A stretch of DNA of 64,000 nt from Tolypeutes matacus (GCA_026826555.1 JAKSZT010054581.1:1417052-1481051); one strand, 5' to 3'; shown: positions 12,901 to 25,942, counted from the first letter of the stretch. Notes: generated by a model from the letters alone, not told the origin. Numbers and translations are program-made.

Positions 12901-13465
12901 GGTAGTATCCTAGTGGGGCTGCTAGATCATATGTCACTTCTATAGTTAGCTTCCTGTGGAACCACCAAACTGTCCTCCACAAAGGCTGCATCATTCTATA
13001 CTCCCACCAGCAGTGGATGATTGTTCCCTTTCTTCAACATTCTCTTCAACACTTGTAGTTATCTGTTTTTTAACAGTTGCCAATCAGATAGGTGTAAGAT
13101 TGTATCTCATTGCAGTTTTCAAGTGCATTTTCCTAATAGATAGTGTTGTTGAGCATCATTGCATGTGTTTTTTAGACATTCATATTCCTTCCTTGGAGAA
13201 ATCTCTATTCAAACCTCTTGCCCATGTTGTAAATGATTTTTTTTTCTTTTTCTTTTTGAGATGTAGGATTTCTTTGTATATGTTGGATATTAGGCCCTTA
13301 TCAGATGAATGATTACCAAATATTTTGTCCCATTGAGAAGGATGCCTTTTCACTTTTTGACAAACTTCTTTGAAGCATAAAAATTTTTAATTTTGAGGAG
13401 ATCCCATTTGTCTATTTTATCTTTCCTTACTCACATTTTGGGTGTAAAGTTAATGAAACCAATAG
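9950..13465 (-). mobile_element. L1-d: old LINE-1, long 3' UTR plus ORF2 C-terminus
   Basis: Read on the minus strand, ORF2 C-terminal sequence (about 12660-13465, including the region antisense to ATATTCCATTGTATG and the CTGATAAG...ATGGGA motif area) is followed by both modules of the long 3' UTR (11650-12660 and 9950-11640). Its divergence shows that the two-module 3' UTR is old in this genome. ORF2 is truncated at the segment matching 'GTGTAAAGTTAATGAAACC', where sequence of opposite orientation begins. C- and T-rich runs near 10020 and 13230 are degenerate UTR or ORF2 sequence. Confidence 0.82.
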
Positions 13466-16195
13466 TAAAGATCAGAGCAGATATCAATGAAATTGACACA
13501 CAAAAATTCAATAGAGAGAATCAATAAAACCAAAAAATTGATTATTTGAGATCAACAAAATTGACAAACCCTTAGCTAGACTGTCAAAAAGAAAGGCACA
13601 CAAAAAATAAAATAAGAAATGAGAGGTGGTACATTATCATTTACACTATAGAAATAAGAGAGATTGTAGGAGGATACTATGAACAAATTTTTGGCAAAAA
13701 AATAGGAAATGTAGATGAAATGGAAAAATTCCTGGAAACACATGAACCACCTATGCTTACTTTAGAAGAAATAGAAGACCTCAACCAATCAATAAAAAGT
13801 AAAAAGATTGAAACAGTCATCAAAAACCTCCCCAAAATGAAAATCCTCGGACCAGAAGCTTTCACAAGTGAATTTAACAGTCATTCAAAGATGAACTAAT
13901 ACTGATCTTATTCAAGCTCTTCCAAATTATCGAACAAGAAAGAATGCTGCCAAGTTCATTCTATGAAGCCAACATCACCCTTATACCAAAAAATAGATAA
14001 AGATATTACAAAAAATATTACAGACCAATATCTTTAATAAATATAGACACAAAAATCCTCAGCAAAATACTTGCAAACAGAACCCCAAAGCACATTAAAA
14101 TAATTTTATACCACGATCAAATGGGTTTTATCCTAGGTAAGCAAGGGTGATTCAACACAAGAAAATCAGTTAGCATAATAAACCACATTGATATTGAAGA
14201 AAAAAATCAGATGATCCTTTTGATAGATGCAGAAAAGGCATTTGACAAAAAACAGTACCCTTTCTTTATTAAAAAACACTCCAAAATATAGAATTGGAAG
14301 GACTCTTTCTCAATATGGTAAAGTGCATATGTGAAAAATATACAGACAGCATTTTACTCAATGGTAAAAGACCAAAAGCTTTCCCGCTGAGATCAAGAAG
14401 AAGAAAAGGATGCTCACTATCAACATTATTGCACAATATTGTGCTAGAATATCTAGCTAGAGCATTTTGGCTAGACAAAGAAATAAAAGCACCCACATAG
14501 GAAAGGAAGAACTAAAATTTTCACTATTCATTGATGACATGATCTTATATCCAGAAAATCCTGAAAAATTCACAACAAAACTACTAGAATTCATAAAATA
14601 GTCCAGCAAAGTGGAGAGAACAAGGTTAATATGTGAAAATCAATAGCGTTTCTATACACTAGTGATGTGCAATCTGAGGAGGAAAGCAAAAAGATAATCA
14701 ATTTATAATAGCATCAAATCAATAAAATAATTTGGAATAAACTTAACCTAGGACATAAAGTATCTGTATTCAGATAACTGCAAAACATTTCTAAAAGAAA
14801 CTGAAGAAGACAAATATATGGAGTAGAATCAATTTTCATGGATTGGAAGACTAAATATTGTTAAGATGTCAATTCTACCAAAACTGATTTACAGATTCAA
14901 CACAATCCCAATAAAAATCCCCAAAGCCTTTATTGCAGAAATAAAAAAGCCACTAATCAAATTATTTGGAAGGGTAAGGAACCCAGAATAGTGAAAAATA
15001 TCTTTAAAAAGAAGAACAAAGTTGGAAGACTCTCATTTCCTGACCTTAAACCATATTACTTAGCTTCAGTAATAAAAACAGCATTATACTGGCATAAGGA
15101 CCAACAGATTGGCCAATGGAGCCAAATCAAGAACTCTGAAATTGACCCTCTCATCTATAGTCAAGAGATTTTGACAAATGTGTTAAGCCCTCCCAACTGG
15201 GCCAGGAGAGTCTATTCAACAAATGATGCTGGGAAAACTAAATAGCTATATACAAAAGAAAGAAAGAGGACCCATATCTCACACATTATACAAAAATTAA
15301 CTCAAAATGGATCAAGGACTTAAATATAAAAGCAAAACCCATAAAACTCTTATAAGAAAGTGTAGGAACATATCTTCAAGATCTTGAGGTAAGCAGTAGT
15401 TTCTTAAAATGCCTAAAGCTCAAGCAACAAAAGAAAAAATAGATAAATAGGACCTCCTCAAAATTCAACACTTTTGCTTCTCAGAGGACTTTGCTGAAAG
15501 GGTGAAAAGGCAGGTGACTCAATGGGAGAAAATATTTGGTAATCACATATCTGATAAGAGTTTAATATCTATGATATATAAAGAGATCATAGAATTCAGT
15601 GATAAAAAGACAAATATTCAATTAAAAAAATAGACAAAAGGCTTGAAAATAAAACTTTCCAAAGAAGAAATATAAATGTCAAAGAAACACATGATAAAAA
15701 TGGTGAACATCACTAGCAATTAGGGAGACACAAATCAAAATTACAATGAGAGATCATTTCACACCTGTTAGACTGGTCACAATTAAAAAGTTGGAAAACT
15801 GTAATTGTTGAAGAGGATATGGAGAGATATGAATGCTTATTCACTGTTGGGAATGTGGAATGGTACAGCCGCTGTGAAAGACTGTTTGGGAATTGCTAAT
15901 GAAGTTGAATAGAGATTTGCCACCGGACCCAGCAATACCATTGCTTGGTATATTCCCAAACGAATTGAAAGTAGTGACATGAATAGATATCTGCACACTG
16001 ATGTTCGTAACAGCATTATCCATGATAGACAGGTAAATGTTGGAAACAACTAAGGTGTCCATCAACTGATGAATGGATAAATTGTGGAGTATAAACACAA
16101 TGGAATATTATGCAGTGGTAAGAAGAAATGAGGAAGTGAAACATATGAAAACATGGATGAACCTGGAGGACATTATGTTAAGTGAAGCAACTTAT
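13466..16195 (+). mobile_element. L1-e: old LINE-1 ORF2 body without 3' UTR
   Basis: A long but broken ORF2 runs from the region between endonuclease and RT (IRAD.NEID-like at the start) through the RT domain to just before the ORF2 end (ATTATGTTAAGTGAAGC near 16180). The RT box reads FIDDMIL near 14523-14543, so the two aspartates remain although the copy has many stops and frame changes. The 3' UTR is absent: at 16196 a CT-rich L1 5' UTR begins. The 5' side is fused head-to-head to minus-strand L1-d. Confidence 0.82.
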
Positions 16196-16961
16196 TTTAA
16201 CAACTTAATTTATTTCTCTTCTTTCCTTCATTTTTCTACCTTCTGACTTCTGTTGCTTTTCTTCCATTCTACCACATCTTGTTTGGTCTTCCTTTTTCCT
16301 ATTCCTCTCCTTCTATTCTCTTCTCATCTGTCTGGGCTTTTAATTCATTCTAATTTTTTTCTCTCTGCTTTGTTTCTTGTATTTTTTTTCTGCTCATCTC
16401 TCTGGTCTTTCAATTCATTTAATTTTTTCTCTCTATTTAGTTTCTTGTTTAATTTTTTCTATTACACCTCTTTTTATTCTTATTCCTCTGTATTTCTTTT
16501 AATGGTTTTTCACTTGTATGACTTAGTTTCCTAGCTCTTAAATGATTCTGCATCTATCATTTTGTATTATGAATATATATTTTTTCTATTCTTAGCTCTT
16601 TCTTTTTCTCTGGTCCTAATATTTTTTTCAAGGGGATAGAGACAACTGCAAGGACATAGAAGAAGAGGTACCAAATTACAAATTTAAACCTTACCACACA
16701 CAAAGAAACAACAAAATAAACCATAGAGTAGAAAGAGAAGCTAACAAACAAAATAAGCCAATTAAGATAAACAGATGCCTAGACCTCAACAAATATTTAT
16801 AAGTCATACTAAGAAACAGGAAGACATGCAGTCTAACGAGCAAACTGAAAAAACAGGAGAAGATGCAGAATGTGGAACAACTAATCACAGATTTTCAAGT
16901 TAATATAATGAATCAACTTAATGAAGTTAAGGAAGAGATAAAGGATATTAAGAAGACACTG

Positions 16962-17469
16962 ATAACAATGAGGTGGAGCCAGTGGCCACTTGACAGTTTT
17001 TTGGGTAGGGAGGGGATGAGCAGTTGAAATACAGGGGCTTCTTTGGGAGTTGGAGGTTGTCCTGAGTACTGTTGTGGCAATGGATGTAGGCCATTTTAAA
17101 TCAGCACATACCACTCAGAACTGAGTGGGAGAGAGTGTGGTCTACAGTGTGAACTGTGGTCTATGGTTGGTGGCAAGGCTCCAGGATGTGTAAGTTCATT
17201 GAGGTTGGTGGGCCACACTATGGGAGATGTTTGTGTTGGATGTGGTGGGAGGTTTGGGAGGTGGGCAACATGGGAATCCGAGTGGGTTCCATATAATATT
17301 TTAGGTAATCTAAGCACCTCTTAAAATATATGTATATATATATATATAAAATAACATTTTTGTAAGCAAATACACATATATGCATATATATTTATATATC
17401 ATATTACAAATGTTTGTATGTATTGTGAGAATTTTGATTTTTACCCATAATAAAAAAAAAAAAAAAAAA
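16962..17469 (+). mobile_element. L1-g: 508-bp truncated L1 tail inserted in ORF1
   Basis: This is the last part of the long L1 3' UTR, ending in a run of about 20 A. It is flanked by the perfect 12-bp direct repeat AAGAAGACACTG (16950-16961 and 17470-17481). The L1 sequence is very close to the tails at 34551 and 45411, so this is a young insertion. The flanking ORF1 reads across it when the insertion is ignored. Confidence 0.92.
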
Positions 17470-17481
17470 AAGAAGACACTG

Positions 17482-17573
17482 GGATCAAGCTTCCAAGACT
17501 CCAGATACATCCAAATGAGGCACTGCATGTGGTAGTCTGCCTTTAAAAAGAAAATAACAGAATAGAAAAAAAA
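17482..17573 (+). mobile_element. Small retro-insertion of unknown source, about 92 bp
   Basis: Between two copies of AAGACACTG (17473-17481 and 17574-17582) lies a unique stretch of about 80 bp ending in about ten A. The surrounding ORF1 in other elements (for example 60356-60390) has no such sequence. Target duplication plus A-tail indicate L1-mediated mobilisation of a short RNA. I do not recognise the source; a truncated mRNA 3' end is possible. It lies directly next to L1-g, so the same ORF1 target site was used twice. Confidence 0.6.
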
Positions 17574-18419
17574 AAGACACTGTGGGACTATACTGAAGAA
17601 ATTGTAAACATACATAAAAAGAAAATGGACCTGATGGTGATGAATGGCACAATGCAAGAAATAAAAAATACACCTGAAACACATAAGAGCAGATTTGAAC
17701 AGGCAGAGGAAATAATCACTGATGCAGAAGACAGCACAACAGAAATCAGTCAGAGATGAAAAGATAGAAAAAAATTTAACAGAACTTAAGGATTTGAATG
17801 CCAACATAAAATGCATAAACATACAAATTATAGGCATCCCAGAGGGAGATGACAATGGAAAGGCAGCAAAGGGAGAATTGGGAAAAATGATGGCTGAAAA
17901 TTTCCAAACTCTATTGAGGGAAGTGGATAAGCATGTCCATGAAGTGCAGCAAATCCCAAAAGTATAAATACTAACAGGACTTCTCCAAGACATATACTTG
18001 TCAAGTTGTCCAAGGCTCAACACAAAAAGATAATACCAGAAGCAGCAAGAGAAAAGAAAACCATCACAAAAAAGGTAAACTCAATAAGATTAAATGCTGA
18101 TTTTTCATCTGAAACTATGGAGGCAAGAAGGCAGTGGTATGACATAGTTAAGGTGATAAAAGAAAAAACTTCCAGCCAAGAATTCTCTATCCAGCAAAGC
18201 TGATATTCCAAAATGAGGGAGAGATCAAAGTATTTACAGATAAACAGAAATTGAGAGAGTTTGTCAATATGAAATTTGTACTTCAAAAAGTACTAAAGGA
18301 TTTATGCAGGTTTAAAAGAATAAAAAAGGAGAGAGAGTTGGAGGACAGAGTAAGAACATCTAAAAAGAGAAAAAGCACACAACATATGGTATACATAAAC
18401 ATAAAGAAAATATGGGTAA

Positions 18420-21400
18420 TGTAAGTAATTCCTTGAAAGTAATAACATTGAATTGTAATGGATTAAACTCTCCGGTCAAGAGAAACAGATTTGCAGAATG
18501 AATAAGAAAATATGGTCCATTTATAAGCTGTATACAAGAATCTGAACTTATACCCAGAGATGCAGGGAGGCTGAAAGTGAATGGTTAGAAAAAGTTTACA
18601 CAAAATCAATAATTAGAAAAGGGCAGGAGAAGCTATACTAATATTGGACAAAATAGACTTTAAATGTCAAACTATTTGTAAGAGACAAAGAAGGACACTA
18701 TATATTAATAAAAGATGTAAACTATCAATAAGAAAGAAGAATCATAAATATTTATGTACCTAACCAGGGTGCCAGGGTGCCAAGGCAAACATTGTAAAAA
18801 CTAAGTGGAAAAATATATGTCTCTATAATTATTATGGAGAATTTTAATACACCATTATCACCATTAGACATAAGATCTTGACAGAGGATCAATAACAAAA
18901 TAGATATTAAAAAATACATTAGAGGATATTGACCTAATAGACATACACAGAACCAATACATAAATACAGTGGGATATATATTCTTCTCAAGCACACATGG
19001 ATCATTCTCCAGGATAGAACACATGCTAGGCCATGGAACAACTCTCAATAAATAGAGAAATATTGAAATTATACAAAATAATTCTCTGACCACAAAGGAA
19101 TGAAGCTGGAAATCACTAAGTGGCAGTGAAGCAGATTATGTAAAAAGATATGGAAGATAAACAACACACTATTAGATAATCAGTGGGTCAAGGAGGAAAT
19201 TCCAAACAAAATCGATAATTACTTTGAAAAGAATGAAAATTAAACATAAAATATCAAAACTTATGGGATGCAACAAAAGCTTTAGTGAGAAGGATATTCA
19301 TAGCTATAAATGCCTACATTAAAAAGGAAGAATGAGCTAAAATCAAAGACATAACTGCACACCTGGAGGAATTAGATAATGATCAATAAACTAACTTAAA
19401 AGCAAATAAAAAGAAGGAACAAAGATTAGAGCAGAGATAAATGAAATTGAAAAAAGAAAGCACTAGAAGAAAATTAACCAAAAAAAAAGCGTGATTCTTT
19501 GAAGAGATTAATAAAATTGACAAACACTCATGTAGACTAACAGAGAAGAAAAAGAGAGATGCAAAAACATAAAATAAGAAATGATGGAGATATCACCATG
19601 ACACCATAGAAATGAAGAGCATCATAAGAGGATACTTTGAAAAATTATGTGCCAAGAAGGTAGATAGTGTAGAGGAAATGGACAAATTCCTAGAAACACA
19701 CAAGCAGCTTACATTAACAAAAGAAGAAATTGATGAAATCAACAGAACAATCACAAGTAACAAGAAAGAATAAATCATCAAAAAACCTCCCAAATAAGAA
19801 GAGCCAATGACCAGATGGCTTCAGGTGAGTTCTACCAAACATTTCAGAAAGAACTGAAATCAATCCTGCTTTAACTTTTCCAAAAAATAAAAGTGGAAGG
19901 ATCATTGCCTAACTCATTCTATGATACCAACTTCACTCTAATACCAAAGCCAAACAAAGATGCCACAAGAAAAGAAAGCTATAGACCAATCTCCCTAATG
20001 AACCTAGATGCTAGAATCCTCAACAAAATACTCCCTAATCATATTCAATAACAAATCAAATGAATTATACACCATGACCAAGTGGATTTCATCTCTTGTA
20101 TGCAAGGATTGTCCAATATAAGAAAATCAATCAATGTAATACACCATAGAAAATGATTGAAATAAAAAAAAATCACATCATCATTTGTACAGATGCAGAA
20201 AAAGCACTTGAAAAAAATACATCACCCTTTTCTGAAAAAACTCTTCAAAATATAGGAATAGAAGGAAACTATCTCAACAAGATAAAAAAGGGTATATATG
20301 AATATCCCACAGCTAACATCATATTCAATGTTGAAATCCTAAAAGACTTCCTTTTAAGATCTGGAACAAGACAATGATGCGCAATTTCACCCCTCATATT
20401 TATCATTGTGTTAGAAATACTCGCTCAAGCACTTAAGCAAGAAAAAGATATAAAAGCATCCAAATTGGAAAGGAAGAAGTAAAATTTTCACTATTTACAG
20501 ATGACATGATCCTATACATAGAAAGCCCTAAGAAATCTACTTCAAAGCTCTTAGAGATTATAAATGAGTTCAGAAAACTGTCAGGTTATAAAAAACAATA
20601 TGCAAAAAACAATAGAATTTCTTTACACCAATAATGAGCAATCTGAGGGGAAATTAAGAAAAAAAATGCCATTTACAATAGCAACTAAAAGAAACAAATA
20701 CTTAGGAATAAATTTAACTAAAGATGTAAATGACTTGTATGTAGAAAACTATATAAAACTGCTAAAGGAAATCAAATAAGACCTAAATGAATGGAAGAAT
20801 ATTTACTGTTCATGAACAGGAGGACTAACAATCATTGAGATGCCTATCCTACTCAAACTGATTCACAGATTTAACACAACCCCCCCAAAAATTATCAGAG
20901 CAATTTTTACTGAATGGGAAACACTACCTATGAATTTTATTTGGAAGGGCAGGTGCCCCAAATAGCCAAAGATGTATTGAAAAATAAAAATGAAATTGGA
21001 AGAATCACACTACCTGACTTTAAAATATAATGCAATGCTACAGTGATCAAAACTTCGTGGTATTGGCACAAGGATATACATACTAACCAATGGACTCTAC
21101 CTGAGAGTTCTGATAAAGATCCTTCATATATACACCTAATATTAAACAAGGTGACCAATCCCATCAACTGGGAGAAAATGATCTCTTTAACAAATGGTAC
21201 TTGGATAACTGGATATTCATAGTTAAAAGAATGAGAGAGTAACACCATTACACACATTATACAAAAATTAATTCAAGATGGATCAAAAATCTAAAAACAG
21301 GAAACAAGACCATAAAGATGGTAGAAGATAATGTAGGGAAGCATCTACAGAAAATGGTTATGTGAACTTTATACCCAAAGCATGAGCAATGAAAAAAAAT

Positions 21401-22215
21401 ATGAAAGATAAATGGGTCATCCTCAAAATTAAAAACTTTTGCACTTCAAAGGATTTTGTCAAGAAAGTGAAAAGGTAGCCTATCCAATGGGAGAAAATAT
21501 TTGGTAACCATATATCTGTTGGTTTTTTAAATATCCAGCATATATTAAGAAATCCTGCACCTCAAAAATAAAAAGACATACAACCCATTTAAGAAATGCA
21601 CAAGTGATTTGAATAGACACTTTTCCAAAGAAGAAATACAAATGGATAAATAGCACATGAAAAGATGCTCAACATCACTAGTTAGTAGGGAAATGCAAAT
21701 CAAAAGTTCAATGGGATATCATCTTATACCCATTAGACTGGCAGCTATTAGAAAAATAGAGCACTGCAAGTGTTGGAGAGGATGTGGAAGAATGGGAACT
21801 CTTATTCACTGCTGATGGGAATGTAGAGTGGTGCAGCTATTGTGGAGGACAGTTTATCAGTTCCTCAAATAGCTAACTATAGAATGGCCATATGATCCAA
21901 CAATCCCACTGCTGGGTATATATCCACAATAATTGTAAGGATGGAAACCAAGAGTATAAGCACACCAATGATCATAGCGGCATTATTCACTATTGCCAAA
22001 TGTTGGAAACAATCCAAATGTCCATCAAGAGATGAATTGATAAACAAATTGTGGTATATACATATAATAGAATATTATTCAGTTGTAAGAAGGAATGCAG
22101 TATTAACACATGGGATAGCATGAATGGATGCATCTTTAAGACCTTTGGTTGAATGAAAGAATCCAGGCACTGAAGGACAAGTATTACATGACCTCAATGA
22201 TATGAGTTAAGTAAA
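18420..22215 (+). pseudogene. L1 ORF2 remnant of L1-f
   Basis: The endonuclease domain is recognisable (ITLNCNGLNSPVKRNRFAE near 18445-18500). It is followed by the linker, the RT domain with box FTDDMILY (about 20495-20520), and the C-terminal region with [11 protein letters not shown] near 21781-21812. Many stops and frameshifts are present, so it is only a fossil. Longest open pieces are 20153-20377 and 20564-20779. Confidence 0.82.
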
Positions 22216-25058
22216 AAGAGCAGACTCAGGGAGCTAGAGTGTGGAAGATAGGTTTACAGGAGTTAGAAAGGGAGTAGAGTGTTGTGAGCCAATTCCCATA
22301 TAGGCAGAATCTATGATAATTTGGAAGGGTGTAGTTGTGTAGTGGATGTGCATGACAGTGGTGCAGTCATGCTATTGGGCTGGGAAGTGCTGGTCTGTGA
22401 AGGGGATAGTGTGGGAAGATTGGTTTTGACTGTCCACTGAACTGAGAGTAGGGTTTCTGAAGGGAGCAGGTGAACTCTGGGGATTTACGGGTGTGTGATT
22501 GTAACTACAATATTTGTAGTGTTTTTCGGAAGGTATGGCAGGTGAAGGTTATTAGTTTAGGGTGTTGGATGTGGGGGCATGCAGTACAGTGCACACCTTG
22601 AACAGGTTTCTAGGGAGTATGTGAGAGTTCATCTTATCATACTGTGTTTTATCAGTGGGTGGAGACAGATATAATGAGCAGGAATGTGTTGGACTCCCAT
22701 CCTGTGGAGTACTGCTCTGTTCTTAAATGGAGGGTTGGGAGTCTCTTGAAAACCTAGGCAGTGCCTAATAGGGGAATATAGACCAGTATGTCAAGCCCTC
22801 AATGTTGTTGCAAGTAACTATAAGTTTTGTTTTTCAAGGAGTGAAGTGTGGGGTTTACCGTGGGTCCCAAGGGGAGGCAGTGGGAGGAATACAATATATG
22901 GAATATGGGACATTTTGGGGACAATGGAACTGTTCTACATGATATTGCAATGGTGGATACAGGCCATGTTATATTTTATCAAAAATTATAAAAGTGTATT
23001 GTCCAAAATGTAAACCATAATGTAAACTATTGATCATGGTTAGGAGCTATGTTTCAATATTTGTACATCAATTGTAACAAATGTACCATCCACATATAAA
23101 ATGTTACTAATAGGGAAAGGGGAAATGGGTGAGGATATTGGGTATATGGGAATTCCCTATATTCTACATGTGAATTTTCTGTAACCTAAAACTTCTTTGA
23201 AGACAAAATGAAAAAAGTAAGACACTGGGGAATAAATGGAAGAAAATGTCACTGTTTATACAAGACAACAGATATTATAATGATTAAAGACATAATGCAA
23301 CTTTTAAAGTTTATATTATTATTATTTTTTATAATTCCAAAATTGTTTTAAAATTTTTTGTATTTTATTTGTTATTTTAAAAATATCATTATTATTTCAT
23401 TTTCTTATTAATTGTATTTGGTTATTTTGTTGGCCTTATTTTTGAAGAAATTTTGGATCACAGAAGGGTTACAAATGGGGCAGGGGAGGATCATTGGTGC
23501 AGCGTGCCAGTGATGGGGAATGCATGGGAAGAGGTTCACCTGGGGTGTGCCTATAAAGCACATAAATGTGTTCAAGTGTTCATGGGGCATTGTAACAGTG
23601 GATGGAGATTCACACAATAACCAAAAGAATATTGAATTCCCATCCTGGGGAGCTCTGCCACATTCTCTAATGGGGCAGCAAGAATCTCCCGAGGGTAATG
23701 GTAGTGACTAGTGAAGAAGGATGGACCATTGATGGGCAATTGATATTGATGACTGTACATATGAACCTTTACTTTTGAAATTAAAACCTAGCCTAGTATT
23801 ATAGGTTGTCTAAGGGTTACCTCCTGAGAACCTCCTTGTTGCTCAAATGGGCCTCTCTCTGAGCCAAACTCAGCATATAAATACATTACCTTCCCTCCAG
23901 CATGTGGCATGACTCCCAGGGATGAGCCTCCCTGCCAATGAGGGATTATTTTCAAGCACCAACACGCAATGCATCTGAAAAAGCCTTGACCAAAAGGGGG
24001 AAAGGGTAAAGACAAATGAGTGTATATGGCTAAGAGACTTCAAAGTGAGTCTGGGAGTCTTTCCAGAGGTTGTGCTTATGAATATCTCAGCAGGATGTGA
24101 TTGACTGAAAAGTAAATATTGAACCAAATTGTGGGTCTCTTGAGGGCTCTGGAGACATTCAAACACATTAATCAGTGCAGACAGCTCAGAAGTTTGGTGC
24201 CCTGCCAGTGGGCCCTACTTTGGAATTTATGCTCCCCGGTGTGATAGAGTTGGACTCAGTGTGGTTTCCCTACATATGGCTCTTCTGCCCCTTCTATTTG
24301 AACCTATAGTTAGTACTAGAGTTGATAGGTGTATGTTCAAAAGACTAAATTTGGGGGCTGTTAATGTGCCAGCCAGGCCCTAAATCTCAACAGACTTGCA
24401 AAACCTACTCTATAGTTCAATGGATTCTCCCAGGACAATTAATAAGGAAATGATGATGTACAAAGATCATCCTAAGGAACAGAGAAAGTCTGCAACTGCA
24501 AGCAAGATTGTCCCATCCATCTGTTCCATGGGATCTAAGCCCCTTCTGAATTACAGGCAGAGTGGGGCATCACCATCCCAATTACTCAGGATTGGGGAAT
24601 GAACAATAGACTAGAGTAGATTTAGTGTTATCCTACAATAGACTTATTGTGATTCTTGCAATAGAAGAACTTTTATCATTCATGCAGAGGCAGTGGTCAC
24701 TGGAGGTTCTGCGGGGGTGGAAAGGGAAGAAAAGGGGTAATGTGGGAGCATTTTTGGGACTTGAGAATTGTCCTAAATGACATTGCAATGACAGATACAG
24801 GCCATTATATATTTTGATATAACTTACAAAATTGTGCAAGAAAGAGTGTAAACTACAATTTAAACTATAATGTATACTTAGTGGCAATGCTCCAAAAGGT
24901 GTTCATCAATTTTAACAAATGTACCACAGTAATGAAGGGTGTTGTTAATGTGGGAAAATGTGGGAGGGGTAGGGAGTGAGGCATCTGAGAGTCCCCTATA
25001 TTTTTAATGTAACATTTATATAATCTAAATATCTTAAAAAATTGAAAAAGAGTATATT
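22216..25058 (+). other. Long L1 3' UTR of L1-f, both modules visible
   Basis: Module 1 (about 22400-23215) and module 2 (about 23430-25058) resemble each other. Both contain a 'CAGTGG.TGGAGA' block followed by CCCATCCTG.GGAG (near 22662-22710 and 23596-23655). Both also contain an ACAGGCCAT block followed by AATGTAAAC-like sequence and AACAAATGTACCA (near 22960-23090 and 24795-24925), and a terminal 'CCTATATT...TGTAAC' block. This old copy shows the internal duplication most clearly. Confidence 0.7.
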
Positions 25059-25073
25059 AAAAATAGTAAATTT
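25059..25073 (+). repeat. Left target-site duplication of full-length L1-h
   Basis: AAAAATAGTAAATTT, repeated exactly at 34510-34524. The two copies bracket the minus-strand L1 and define its ends to the base. Confidence 0.93.
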
Positions 25074-25348
25074 TTAAAAATTTATTTATTTTTTATTGTG
25101 GGTAAAAATAAAAATTTTCATAATACATACCAATATTTATAAAATAATATATAAATATATATGCATATATGTGCATTTGCTTAAGAAAACATTATTTATA
25201 TATATATAAATATATTTTAAGAGGTGCTTAGATTACCCAAAATATTACACGGAATCCACTGGGATTCCCATGTTGCCCACCTCCCACACCTCCCAACACA
25301 TCCCACACAAACATCTCCCACAAGTGTGGCCCACCACCCTCAATGGAC

Positions 25349-25942
25349 TTACACATCCTGGGGCCTTGCCACCAACCATAGACCACAGTTCACATCGTAG
25401 ACCACACTCTCTCCCACACAGTTCTGAGTGGTGTGTGCTGATTTAAAATGGCCTACATCCGTTGCCACAACGGTACTCAGGACAACCTCCAAATCCCAAA
25501 GAAGCCCCTTTATTTCAACTGCTCGTCCCTTCCCTGCCCCAAAAGTGTCAAGTGGCCACTGGCTCCACCTCATTGTTATAATCTCTTCCATTGCTAGAAT
25601 CACCATATGTGTACAACAGAATACCATCAAGTCCACCCTAGTCCATAGTTCTTCTCCCAGTCCTAAGGGGACTGGGATGGTGATGTCCACTCCACCTCCA
25701 AGTGAGAGAGGGCTTATATCCCATGGATATGGTGGGTGGGATGATCCTGCCTGCAGATGCAGGCCCTCTCCATTTCCTGGGATGGCCATAACCCATCGTT
25801 GTCTCCTCGCCAGGTGACTTGGATGAGTCCACTGAGCTGTAGGGTAGGAGTTGCAGCTCCAGCGAGATTCCACCCACACCTGGCACATAGGTAGGCCAGA
25901 GGCTCCAGTCTCTGGAAGTATACCTAAAAACTTCTGCATCAC
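25349..25942 (-). other. Open frame in 3' UTR of L1-h
   Basis: A 197-codon frame is open, closely similar to 1804-2406 and 44882-45478. It overlaps a 128-codon frame at 25638-26024 in another phase. No recognisable domain, signal peptide or catalytic motif. It is reported because the frame survives in three copies; being in young, nearly identical UTRs it could be neutral. Confidence 0.3.

Larger units (their letters stand above)
16826..18357 (+). pseudogene. L1 ORF1 remnant, interrupted by two retro-insertions
   Basis: This starts at an ATG equivalent to the ORF1 region of the other elements (MQSNEQTEKTGEDAE). The coiled-coil part is interrupted at 16962-17573 by inserted sequence. It resumes with the RRM-like segment (MGIPEGDD-type motif near 17829-17850, then MAENFQTLLREVDKHV) and ends with the C-terminal domain (INSIRLNADFSSETMEARRQW near 18069-18135). 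ORF1p is the L1 RNA-binding trimeric chaperone. Several stops and frame changes make this copy non-functional. Confidence 0.8.
16196..25058 (+). mobile_element. L1-f: old nearly full-length LINE-1
   Basis: Order on the plus strand: CT-rich 3' half of the 5' UTR (16196-16800), ORF1 remnant, ORF2 remnant, then the long two-module 3' UTR (about 22215-25058). The CT-rich block matches the 5' UTR of the element at 58571 (about 59440-60030). The extreme 5' end is missing. The element is older than its own insertions: two retro-insertions sit in ORF1, and the full-length minus-strand L1 at 25074 landed in its 3' tail. A few tens of bases of its tail continue after that element (34525-34550). Confidence 0.85.

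Noticed and set aside
9950..16195. Single twin-primed L1
   Set aside because: The two halves overlap in L1 coordinates, which twin priming does not produce.
17310..18023. 237-codon minus-strand open frame with many hydrophobic residues
   Set aside because: It is antisense to L1 ORF1 and crosses a poly(A) run and two insertions; its composition reflects complement of lysine/glutamate-rich coiled-coil sequence.
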